Source: Nitrospiraceae bacterium (GTDB lineage Bacteria; Nitrospirota; Nitrospiria; Nitrospirales; UBA8639). Taken from it: 17,227 bases of DNA. Below are positions 9,188-15,776 of the stretch, piece by piece. The stretch covers positions 1-17,227 of the forward strand of contig DOFS01000608.1 of assembly GCA_003523945.1 (NCBI GenBank), written 5' to 3'. A program made the translations under genes and the position numbers. The notes beneath the pieces were generated by a model. That model saw nothing but the letters and a program-made list of their open reading frames with translations. It made no database searches and was not told the origin of the DNA. The first letter of the stretch is position 1. The number at the start of each line of letters is the position of its first letter.

Positions 9188-10729
9188 ATGAAAGCGCGAT
9201 TTTCTGCTTGTTCAACCCGCCCGCATCCGCATCTCTATGAAATCAATACTTCTGTATGGTTGCACGAACTCTCCCGAAAGATGAACCGGACAATTCATCT
9301 TGGAGACGTTTCTGATCAAGAATGGGATGACCTTCAAGCAAAGGGATTTGATTGCATTTGGCTCATGGGTATGTGGGAGCGCAGCCCTCTTGGCCGGCGG
9401 ATCGCAAGTCAACATGCTGATTTGCAGAGGGAATATGCCAAAGCGCTTCCCGGGTGGCATGACTCGGATGTCGTGGGTTCCCCCTATGCTGTTCGGGCAT
9501 ATCGGCCTGATCCGGAACTGGCGTCGTGGGAGCAACTGGGGAAGGTGTTGGAAAAACTTCATGAGCGAGGCATGAAGTTGATCCTGGACTTTGTCCCTAA
9601 TCACACGGCCCTGGATCATGAGTGGACCACCAGACATCCGGAGTACTATGTTCAGGGGACCTCAAGGGATGAGACGAACTTTCCTTCGGAGTTTTTCCCC
9701 ATCGAAACTCCGAAAGGCATTCGGTATCTGGCCCATGGGAAAGATCCCCATTTCCCTGCATGGACAGACACCGTGCAATTACAGTACTTCAATCCGGACA
9801 TGCGTGCGGCGCTACTGCACGAACTAGGTCACATTGCCCAATACTGTGACGGTGTCCGCTGCGACATGGCGATGTTGGTGCTTAATGACGTGTTTGCTCA
9901 GACATGGGGGAAGCATGTGGAACGCGCGGCCTGCCCTTCCAGCGAATTCTGGACGGAAGCTATCGCGCTTCTCCCGGATTTTCTGTGGATCGCCGAGGTG
10001 TATTGGGACCGGGAATGGGAACTTCAACAACTGGGTTTTCACTTTACGTATGACAAAAGACTATACGACCGGCTGTGCCATGCAAGCCCACGGGAGGTCG
10101 CAGGGCATCTTCAGGCTGACGTGATCTTTCAAAACAAACTCGTACGATTTCTAGAAAATCACGATGAAGCAAGAAGTGCGCTGTTCTTTGGCAATGTCCG
10201 ACTCCCTGCGGTCGGGGTCCTGATGGCCACCTTGCCGGGCATGCGTCTGTACCATCAAGGACAACTCACCGGGAAGCGTATCCGGATCCCGGTTCAACTT
10301 TGTCGAGTCCAGGACGAACCCCCTGATGAAGTGACCGTCGCGTTCTATGACCGAATCCTGGCGCTTACCAATGAAGACGTGTTTCACCTGGGGCAGTGGG
10401 CCCTGCTCACCGTACGTTCTGCCGGGGATGACTCTTTCAACAATGTTATAGCCTATCAATGGACAGCCGACCGGGATTGGAGGCTTGTCGTGGTGAATCT
10501 GAGTCCCATGGTGGCCCAAGCGTATATTCGGCTGAACGGAGCGCTTGGAATGGAATCGCACACCTCCCTCAACTACACCTTGTATGACCAGTTCAGCGAT
10601 CTATCCTTTGAGGGTAGGCGAAAGGATCTCATCCAAGGCGGATTGTACGTCCGTCTCGAACCTTTCGGGTGCCATATCTTTTCTCTGGAAGATGGAGTCG
10701 TTGAGAAAGGCAACGGGGGTAAGAAATAA
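9188..10729 (+). CDS. GH13 alpha-amylase family glycosyl hydrolase
   Basis: Protein of 513 residues with a complete alpha-amylase catalytic core. Region I is DFVPNH (Asp134-His139), region II GVRCDMAML with nucleophile Asp226, region III IAEVYWD with acid/base Glu270, and region IV ENHDEA with Asp326. There is no signal peptide, so the enzyme should act in the cytoplasm on stored glucan or maltodextrin. The barrel is compact (~15-370), followed by a C-terminal beta domain (~420-505). The subfamily is not clear: hydrolase and transferase activities are both possible, and the substrate cannot be read from sequence. The start is bounded by an in-frame TGA at 9161-9163; no good Shine-Dalgarno sequence precedes the ATG. 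With malQ upstream it may form a glucan-mobilising pair. It converges with the zinc-ribbon gene at 10957. Confidence 0.92.
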   Translation: MKARFSACSTRPHPHLYEINTSVWLHELSRKMNRTIHLGDVSDQEWDDLQAKGFDCIWLMGMWERSPLGRRIASQHADLQREYAKALPGWHDSDVVGSPYAVRAYRPDPELASWEQLGKVLEKLHERGMKLILDFVPNHTALDHEWTTRHPEYYVQGTSRDETNFPSEFFPIETPKGIRYLAHGKDPHFPAWTDTVQLQYFNPDMRAALLHELGHIAQYCDGVRCDMAMLVLNDVFAQTWGKHVERAACPSSEFWTEAIALLPDFLWIAEVYWDREWELQQLGFHFTYDKRLYDRLCHASPREVAGHLQADVIFQNKLVRFLENHDEARSALFFGNVRLPAVGVLMATLPGMRLYHQGQLTGKRIRIPVQLCRVQDEPPDEVTVAFYDRILALTNEDVFHLGQWALLTVRSAGDDSFNNVIAYQWTADRDWRLVVVNLSPMVAQAYIRLNGALGMESHTSLNYTLYDQFSDLSFEGRRKDLIQGGLYVRLEPFGCHIFSLEDGVVEKGNGGKK

Positions 10730-10786
10730 CAGTCCGAGAGTTTATAAGGCAATCATGGTATGAGGTCATTCGTCGTAAGTTTGAAT

Positions 10787-10803
10787 GCGCAAAATTTTTG
10801 CGC
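10787..10803. repeat. Near-perfect palindrome GCGCAAAA-T-TTTTGCGC
   Basis: A 17-base inverted repeat with two 8-base arms around a single central T, 58 bases past the GH13 stop. As RNA it would fold with a usable stem of about six pairs (GCGCAA/TTGCGC). No T-tract follows on the + strand, so it is not a standard intrinsic terminator. It could be a protein-binding site or a weak processing hairpin between convergent genes. Confidence 0.6.
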
Positions 10804-10871
10804 GGTTACCTCCGCCGTTTCTGGCCATACCATTTCTCTCCTTCGGCCGTAACAAAAACTTGATCTTTTCC

Positions 10872-10951
10872 GTCATCCCCGCCGGTTCGTGGCAGGGATT
10901 CATCCGAAACGAAAACAAGATGGATTTCTGGAAACGAATGTCGGGAATGAC
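10872..10951. repeat. ~80 bp double-hairpin repeat, copy A
   Basis: Bounded by GTCATCCCCG at the left and CGGGAATGAC at the right, which are imperfect inverted repeats. Inside are two hairpin halves: CCCCGCC...GGCAGGG, then a degenerate ATTTC...GGGAAT half with the linker AAGATGGATT. The layout matches copy B (15047-15125) and, more loosely, copy C (15439-15518). The right end stops five bases before the zinc-ribbon stop codon (10957-10959), so it could serve both convergent genes as a transcript end. It resembles the REP/MITE-like intergenic palindromes of many bacterial genomes. Confidence 0.65.
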
Positions 10952-10956
10952 AGGCG

Positions 10957-11121
10957 TCAACTTTTCGAGCTGGTTCTCGCAATAAAACTGGTGATCAATT
11001 GCTCCAATTCCTTGCTCCCGCATGAAGGGCACGTTGCGGCCTTGTTTTCATGTTCCTGCAGCGTGAGGGCCAGAAGGCATTCTTTGCCACATTTGAGACA
11101 TTTGTAATCGTAGAGAGGCAT
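10957..11121 (-). CDS. FmdB family zinc-ribbon protein
   Basis: Protein of 54 residues that opens with the family signature MPLYDYKC. It carries two CxxC pairs, Cys8/Cys11 and Cys31/Cys34, which should bind one zinc ion as a ribbon. FmdB-type proteins are putative regulators, named after a protein linked to formamidase/amidase genes; the role is unproven in most hosts. The start at 11121 was chosen because the family begins MP[IL]YEY and an AAGGAGG (11129-11135) lies seven bases before it. The adjacent ATG at 11124 would give four-base spacing and one extra Met. A longer in-frame reading from 11187 adds unconserved residues. The gene follows the Lon-type protease by 82 bases on the same strand and may be cotranscribed. 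Confidence 0.88.
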   Translation of the reverse strand: MPLYDYKCLKCGKECLLALTLQEHENKAATCPSCGSKELEQLITSFIARTSSKS

Positions 11122-11128
11122 CATCTGT

Positions 11129-11135
11129 CCTCCTT
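11129..11135 (-). promoter_or_regulatory. Shine-Dalgarno of the FmdB-type gene
   Basis: AAGGAGG on the - strand, seven bases before the ATG at 11121. It supports the short 54-residue reading. Confidence 0.75.
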
Positions 11136-11203
11136 GTTGAGTTCCTCCCCCATAATCGGGAGAAGATTCTTGACGATGTTTGGACATTTCTCTTCATTCA
11201 GAT

Positions 11204-13645
11204 TCAGTTCCCCGTCCTGGGTGCCGGGGACTTGGAGTTGTGGGTGGTTTCCAGAGAACGGTGGTCCCCCCACTCTGCGACAATTTGGGCCATTTCACTT
11301 AAGCGTTGAGCGGCGCGTCCAAAAATGGTGTTGGGCGGATACTGTCCATCCGGTTGAATTTCCCCCGCAGGCATTCCAGTAAGTAACTCGAGAACTTCTT
11401 CAATGGTATGCACCCCATATACCGTAAATTGTCCTGCCTCCGCTGCATCCACGACTTCATGTTGCAGGGCCAGATGGCGGATGTTCTTTGCAGGAATCAG
11501 CACTCCCTGTTTTCCTGTCAATCCGCGTTTTTTGCATGATTCAAAAAATCCTTCGATCTTTTCGTTCACGCCTCCGATGGGTTGAATTTCGCCCAATTGA
11601 TTGACCGATCCGGTGACCGCGAGGGATTGGCGCACAGGAACTTCCGCCAGACTCGATATAATTGCGACTAATTCGGCAACGGCCGCGCTGTCTCCCTCCA
11701 CCTCCGAATAGGTTTGCTCGAATGTGAGGGTCGCACTTAAGGCAAATGGTCGGGACTCGGCGAATTTTCCACCAAGAAACCCCGCGAGGGTCATCACCCC
11801 CTTGCTGTGGATTTCCCCGGCCAGTTCGGCTTCACGTTGGATATCAATGACGCCTTCATTGCCCACAAAGGTACGAGCGGTAATCCGGCAGGGACGGCCG
11901 AAGGCATAGTCTCCGAGCTGATAGATGGACAGCCCGTTGACTTGACCAACGGTCTCGCCTTCCAGGTCCACCATAAGCGTGCCTTCCTGGATTTCCTCCT
12001 GGAGTCTTTCTTCTAACTGATTGGTGCGGTGGCGCTTCTTGTCGATAGCGGCTTTCACGTGAGTGTTCGATACCAATGTCCGGCCATCCTGCTTGGCCCA
12101 ATAGGCGGCTTCGCGAATCACATCACTGATTAAACCGAGGCGCAATGACAGGCGATCACGGGATTCGGCAAGACGAAGGCTGTGCCGGATCACTTCACCC
12201 ACAGCGTCAGCTCCAAAAGCGGGAAGCCCTTCGTCACGACAGAGCTGTGCGATGAAACGGGCCTGGAGTTGTTCCTGGCGTGGATCCCGAGGGATATCCA
12301 CCTCAAAGTCGGCTTTGACTTTGAACAGTTTTGAAAAATCATGTTCATACCCTTGGAGGAGAGCAAAAATGTGAGGAGGGCCTAACAAAATGACTTTGAT
12401 GTCAGTGGGAATTGGTTGAGGTTTAAGACCGGTTGTAGCAAAACCAAAATACTCTCCGGGATCTTCAATGTTGACCGAGCGTGTTTTTATGACCCGCTTG
12501 AGCGCTTCCCAGGAGAAGGGCTGATGGAGCAGGTCTAACACATTTATCATCAAAAACCCCCCGCTTGCGCGAAGACAGGAGCCGGCTTTGATCTCGGTGA
12601 AGTCGGTATAGACCACACCCAAATGGGCCTTTCGCTCAATTTTCCCGATTAAATTCGCATAGGTCGGATGAGGCTCATCGATGATGGGAGCCCCGGAATG
12701 TTGAGTATGTTCGATCAGGAGGTTCACTTCATAGCGACTGAGATTCGGCTTACGATCGCGTACATCCCAACCCAGAAGTGCCAATTGAGGACCTTCGCGC
12801 GGCAAAAAATCCTGGTAGTTGGCGACAATGTCTTCTTCGACTTTTTGAAGATATTCCAACACCTCTAAAAGGGATTGATGATGGTCTCGAAGGACCGCAA
12901 AGCGGTTGTGCATGACTGCTCTGACGACCTGGCGATCCATTTCACTGAGTTGATGATCCCCTTCATGGTCCAAGGCATGAACCTGGGCTTGGAATTCACG
13001 GATCTTTCCTTCAAGGATTTTTGCCTGCTCGGATATTTTGTCCTTTTCGGCAACAGTCAAGGTGGCGTGATCCTTTTCCCGCAGCGGTTTTCCCTCTCGC
13101 ATGGGAACGAGATTGAATCCCACCGGATCTTCTTTGAAGCCGAATCCACGCGAGTTGGCTTCTTCATTGATTTTTTTAAAGAGGGTCTCTTTCTTTTCTT
13201 CACGCTCTTCGATGATTTTTGCCCTGGCATCTAAATATTTATGGCTTTCAAACGCCAAGGGAAGATCTCTTTGAAGACTTTGAATGATGAAGCTCATGGC
13301 CTGTTTAAACTCTCGCCCTTTGGAGGCAGGAAATGACAGGCAGATGGGGGAAGACGGCTCAAGGAAATTATAGACGTAACACCAATCAGGAGGATCAGGC
13401 TTTGATGAGGCCACGTGTTGGACACGCTGTTGAATGATGGCCCATTTACCGGTCCCAATTGGCCCTGAGGCATAAATATTAAATCCATGACTTTTCATAT
13501 TGAGCCCGAATTCCAGTGCTTCTATAGCCCGGGCTTGGCCCAGTGGTTCTTCCAGGGCGGGAAGTTCGCTGGTGTCGCTAAATCCCAAGCTATCCACGTC
13601 GATGATTGGAGCTAATTGTGAAAGAGGAATTTTTAATTCGTCCAT
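11204..13645 (-). CDS. ATP-dependent Lon-type protease (S16 family, COG1067-like)
   Basis: Large cytoplasmic protease of 813 residues, normal for the LonB/YcbZ-like group that lacks the Lon N-terminal substrate domain. The order is an N-terminal AAA-type region (~30-110), a long charged coiled-coil insertion (~130-280), the remaining AAA part (~330-540), and a Lon-C proteolytic domain (~560-760). The catalytic dyad is present: Ser653 in VEGDSA and Lys696 in GGVNEK. The Walker A is odd: GPIGTGKW has the P-loop Lys67 but Trp68 instead of the Ser/Thr that holds Mg2+. The Walker-B-like strand GGFLMINVLDLL has Asn368 where an Asp might be expected. ATP hydrolysis may thus be impaired or handled differently. 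No strong ribosome site is seen (AGGA about 12 bases upstream). It lies between the cytochrome and FmdB genes on the same strand. Likely role: protein quality control under stress. Confidence 0.92.
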   Translation of the reverse strand: MDELKIPLSQLAPIIDVDSLGFSDTSELPALEEPLGQARAIEALEFGLNMKSHGFNIYASGPIGTGKWAIIQQRVQHVASSKPDPPDWCYVYNFLEPSSPICLSFPASKGREFKQAMSFIIQSLQRDLPLAFESHKYLDARAKIIEEREEKKETLFKKINEEANSRGFGFKEDPVGFNLVPMREGKPLREKDHATLTVAEKDKISEQAKILEGKIREFQAQVHALDHEGDHQLSEMDRQVVRAVMHNRFAVLRDHHQSLLEVLEYLQKVEEDIVANYQDFLPREGPQLALLGWDVRDRKPNLSRYEVNLLIEHTQHSGAPIIDEPHPTYANLIGKIERKAHLGVVYTDFTEIKAGSCLRASGGFLMINVLDLLHQPFSWEALKRVIKTRSVNIEDPGEYFGFATTGLKPQPIPTDIKVILLGPPHIFALLQGYEHDFSKLFKVKADFEVDIPRDPRQEQLQARFIAQLCRDEGLPAFGADAVGEVIRHSLRLAESRDRLSLRLGLISDVIREAAYWAKQDGRTLVSNTHVKAAIDKKRHRTNQLEERLQEEIQEGTLMVDLEGETVGQVNGLSIYQLGDYAFGRPCRITARTFVGNEGVIDIQREAELAGEIHSKGVMTLAGFLGGKFAESRPFALSATLTFEQTYSEVEGDSAAVAELVAIISSLAEVPVRQSLAVTGSVNQLGEIQPIGGVNEKIEGFFESCKKRGLTGKQGVLIPAKNIRHLALQHEVVDAAEAGQFTVYGVHTIEEVLELLTGMPAGEIQPDGQYPPNTIFGRAAQRLSEMAQIVAEWGDHRSLETTHNSKSPAPRTGN

Positions 13646-13716
13646 GTTTGGTCAATTTTCCTAGCGACAGTGTGTGAAGGTTGTTTCCGAACGTTGGGTT
13701 CGACGGGACGGCAATT

Positions 13717-14097
13717 TTAGATCCTGGGTTGATAGGGAGCGATTTGCCGGATATAGCCGATCACCTCTCGAATCTCCTCTGAACTCAATCGATCCCACCA
13801 ACCATGCATGGGGCTAAAGACCAGGCCCCAAATAACGATCGCACGAAGGTCTAGCTCGCTTTTGGCCGTAGATTCCGGAGAATGAAAATCTGTTGGAGGC
13901 ACGATTAATGCTGATGAGTCCGGACCCCTTCCGTCCCCCGCCATTCCGTGACACCGGAGGCAATGCAGACGATAAATGGTTTCTCCCGCGGAGATCATGG
14001 TGGTCTGTTGAGCCCGGACTTCTCCAGGCCATAGCAAGATGCAGACACAACTGATAACGGATAGGACCAGACTGAGAAGGCCTTGTTTTTTTTTCAT
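13717..14097 (-). CDS. Small exported mono-heme cytochrome c
   Basis: Protein of 126 residues with an N-terminal signal sequence: KKK at 2-4, a hydrophobic core to ~24, and a likely cleavage after VRA at 29. One heme c site, CLRCH (46-50), is followed by G-x2-G-D-G-R-G-P, the usual class I sequence. Met97 in SPMHGW is the probable distal ligand. The C-terminal helix (SSEEIREVIGYIRQ) matches the cytochrome_CBB3/cytochrome c fold. It should reside in the periplasm as a soluble or loosely bound electron carrier; its redox partner is not visible in the window. The ATG has no clear Shine-Dalgarno sequence. An 8-codon frame starting at 14120 ends in a TGA that overlaps this start, so coupling is possible. 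The CBS gene lies 110 bases upstream. Confidence 0.9.
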   Translation of the reverse strand: MKKKQGLLSLVLSVISCVCILLWPGEVRAQQTTMISAGETIYRLHCLRCHGMAGDGRGPDSSALIVPPTDFHSPESTAKSELDLRAIVIWGLVFSPMHGWWDRLSSEEIREVIGYIRQIAPYQPRI

Positions 14098-14124
14098 CGG
14101 GTGAAATTAGTAGGTTTCATGGAA

Positions 14125-14141
14125 ATGCGATCCTGTCGCAT
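14125..14141. repeat. Hairpin ATGCGA-tcctg-TCGCAT ahead of the cytochrome gene
   Basis: A perfect 6-bp stem with a 5-base loop in the 110-base gap between the CBS gene (ends 14208) and the cytochrome gene (starts 14097). In the - strand transcript it would sit about 27 bases before the cytochrome ATG. Only a short T-run (TTT) follows, so it is at most a weak attenuator or processing site. Confidence 0.4.
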
Positions 14142-14207
14142 CTTGCAACACCCCTTCCCTTTTTTATGGACCCAAATGGCAACACTTTTCGTATGCTCGA
14201 TTTTCAC

Positions 14208-14633
14208 TTAGTCTTTTTGCTCTAATCCCAAACTTACCCATGCCCGCAAAAGATCCTGCCGGGTCAGGCATCCTATCACCACACCATTTTCCTCTACTGG
14301 AAGTACCAGAAAATGATGGTCTTTCATGATTTTGACAGCCTCCGCTAATGTGGTGGAAACAGGAATAGCGATAGGGTCCGGCACCATGATCTCCTTTGCG
14401 GTTAATTGGCTGACATCCCGTCCCGCTTCCAGCACGGCCAACACATCAAATTGGCTGATGAACCCCACACAGTGCCCGTTAGGATCGACAACCGGTGCGC
14501 CTGGAACGGAAGACGTGAGAAGTTCTTTTGTGATCGCCAATCCATTCTGATCGTGATGAAATCGGAAATCATGGAGTGTGGCGATTTGTTGGATTGTTCT
14601 GAGGCCGACAGTGGCGACCGCATGAAGACCCAT
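14208..14633 (-). CDS. Protein with two CBS domains
   Basis: Protein of 141 residues consisting almost entirely of a CBS pair (Bateman module): CBS1 at ~24-75 and CBS2 at ~80-136. CBS1 shows VPGAPVVDPNGHCVGFISQFDVLAVL broken into its usual strands. CBS2 shows the typical opening IMVPDPIAI, then LAEAVKIM, HHFLVLPV and GCLTRQDLL. Such stand-alone pairs usually sense adenine nucleotides and act as energy-state sensors; ligand and partner are unknown here. An AGGAGG-type ribosome site (14639-14644 on the - strand) lies five bases before the ATG, which supports the start. Neighbours on the same strand are the 63-residue orphan gene (89 bases upstream) and the cytochrome c gene (110 bases downstream). 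Confidence 0.9.
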   Translation of the reverse strand: MGLHAVATVGLRTIQQIATLHDFRFHHDQNGLAITKELLTSSVPGAPVVDPNGHCVGFISQFDVLAVLEAGRDVSQLTAKEIMVPDPIAIPVSTTLAEAVKIMKDHHFLVLPVEENGVVIGCLTRQDLLRAWVSLGLEQKD

Positions 14634-14722
14634 GTGTTCCTCCTCTCTCTTTCACTCATAACCCCACAAAAGTCTTTTCACAGGGATGGAGTGAATGAAA
14701 ATTTACACGGTTTGAGGCGAAA

Positions 14723-14914
14723 TCAGGTATGACTTCCATCTCGAATATACAACCCTCCAACCTCCAGAACTGTTCCGTCACTTAAGGTGATGGATAAAAA
14801 CTCCTGATTCTTCATGAGAGATTTGACTTCTCCTGACCATCTGGATGGCTCAACAGACACGATTGTTTTTCCAGTAAATTTTGCCTTTAGCCGTTCTGCG
14901 TTATCCTGTTTCAT
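14723..14914 (-). CDS. 63-residue hypothetical protein
   Basis: I do not recognise this family. The 63-residue product has a basic, Lys-rich first third (MKQDNAERLKAKFTGK) and then alternating strands (TIVSVEPSRW, FLSITLSDGTVLEVGGLYI) that would fit a small beta-barrel or beta-sheet fold. There is no signal peptide or membrane segment. The start at 14914 is chosen because GAGG (14922-14925, - strand) lies seven bases before it. The same frame stays open up to 15445, but that extension runs through two intergenic repeats and is composition-driven, so it is not accepted. The gene is the first of a co-directional set with the CBS and cytochrome genes. Confidence 0.6.
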   Translation of the reverse strand: MKQDNAERLKAKFTGKTIVSVEPSRWSGEVKSLMKNQEFLSITLSDGTVLEVGGLYIRDGSHT

Positions 14915-15046
14915 GTGCTGGCCTCTGTCTTGTAATGGTTGATAACGTGTGCATGGTGTTTTTTTTGTAAGCACCATGAAATTAGAATCTTTGCTCCTAC
15001 ATGAGTTGAAGCAAGCCTCGTGCCTTATGAACAACCTCTCTCTTTC

Positions 15047-15125
15047 GTCCTCCCCGCCGGTGGTCACCGGGGATCCATCCGCAATCAAGACCAGAGGATG
15101 CCCGATGAATGATGTCGGGCATGAC
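15047..15125. repeat. ~80 bp double-hairpin repeat, copy B
   Basis: Bounded by GTCCTCCCCG at the left and CGGGCATGAC at the right. The first half folds as CCGGTG/CACCGG inside a TCCCCG/CGGGGA frame. The second half folds as GCCCGA/TCGGGC around a 9-base loop. It shares boundaries, length and two-hairpin layout with copy A, and this is the best-preserved secondary structure of the three. Confidence 0.7.
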
Positions 15126-15189
15126 AAACTTTTTTCCGGAACATACAGAATATATGGTTCCTCGCTCTTTTGTGTGTGTCCCTGAAAGG

Positions 15190-15438
15190 TTCGTTTCCCA
15201 TGGTCCGACGCCTGCCGTCTGGCCCAAGGAGGGACGCGCTCATCAGTCGGCGGGCCTTGTTTGAGCGGAGCGAGTTGGACCGCCCTCCGCAGGCTGGCGT
15301 CCATCTGCTCCAATAAGCCCAGACGGGGCGTCAATGATTTGGGTCCTTTTCCCGAAAGAAAAGGGCCTCGCCTGCCGGGGCGAAACCCGGCAACACAAAA
15401 CATCATGTGGGCACAAGAGTAGGAACACACGTGCGATG
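15190..15438. repeat. ~250 bp structured intergenic repeat
   Basis: A G+C-rich stretch unlike its flanks, with strong hairpins. One is GGTCCTTTT (15342-15350) with AAAAGGGCC (15359-15367). The other is TGCCGGG (15373-15379) with CCCGGCA (15386-15392). On the - strand it reads through in one frame (part of a spurious 240-codon reading). Its pattern, a 'CCCGGCAGGCGAGGCCCTTTT' type start followed by 'CTCGCTCCGCTCAAACAAGG', is like a class of dispersed elements I have seen across several bacterial genomes. Exact boundaries are uncertain. Confidence 0.5.
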
Positions 15439-15518
15439 CGTTCACCTTCCAGCGTTTTTAGCGGGTAAACCCTAAGATGGATTCCCGATACACATCGTTA
15501 AGTTGTCAGGCCAGAATC
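15439..15518. repeat. Degenerate double-hairpin repeat, copy C
   Basis: Shares the AGATGGATTCCCGAT core and an AGCGTTTTTAGCGGG left half with this repeat type, but its right end (TTGTCAGG) has lost the CGGGAATGAC terminus. It directly abuts the ~250 bp structured repeat. It looks like a decayed member of the family of copies A and B. Confidence 0.45.
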
Positions 15519-15702
15519 ATAAATTCTGAATAATCCCTTTTTTCTTTATCTCCGCCATTCGTCAGGAAAGGTATATAAGTTGCACTTTCATTGCCTGAAC
15601 ATGATTCGCCCTGCTTGGCCCTGTTGTGAATGGAGGTGTGTGACGGGTGATGAAGGGGTGAAAAAAAGTAGGCCAGTGATTTCCTCTCTTATATTACAAG
15701 TA

Positions 15703-15734
15703 CGTGAAATGAGGCTTTCACGAACCATTCACGA
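15703..15734. promoter_or_regulatory. Possible operator/hairpin upstream of the mlaC-like gene
   Basis: CGTGAAA (15703-15709) and TTTCACG (15716-15722) form a perfect 7-bp inverted repeat with a 6-base spacer. A second TTCACGA (15728-15734) repeats the right arm (15717-15723) exactly 11 bases later, one helical turn. The cluster lies ~45 bases before the GTG start. It could be a dimeric regulator site with an extra half-site or a leader hairpin; no known regulator is assigned. Confidence 0.4.
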
Positions 15735-15762
15735 GGAAGAAGGGTATATGTGTTTGGAAAGT

Positions 15763-15770
15763 AAAGGAGG
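15763..15770 (+). promoter_or_regulatory. Shine-Dalgarno of the mlaC-like gene
   Basis: AAAGGAGG six bases before a GTG codon at 15777. It decides the unusual GTG start. Confidence 0.8.
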
Positions 15771-15776
15771 TTCTGC

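Larger units (their letters stand above)
14915..15776. other. 862-base gene-poor divergent region with repeats
   Basis: Lies between the divergently read 63-residue gene and the mlaC-like gene. From left to right it holds a short unmarked stretch, double-hairpin copy B, a ~250 bp structured repeat, degenerate copy C, a small AGAAT-cataa-ATTCT inverted repeat (15513-15527), an A/T-rich stretch, and a possible operator (15703-15734). No convincing sigma-70 promoter could be fixed. Short open frames here, such as 15580-15780 on the + strand, show no family features. Confidence 0.6.

Noticed and set aside
9030..9215. 61-codon frame on the - strand between the rnk-like and GH13 genes
   Set aside because: No family resemblance recognised, no convincing ribosome site, and it overlaps the start of the GH13 gene.
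10766..11032. 88-codon frame on the - strand
   Set aside because: It runs across repeat copy A and the palindrome and overlaps the zinc-ribbon gene in another frame.
14915..15445. N-terminal extension of the 63-residue gene to a 240-residue protein on the - strand
   Set aside because: The added part runs through copy B and the ~250 bp structured repeat, has no protein-like domain, and a good ribosome site supports the short start at 14914.
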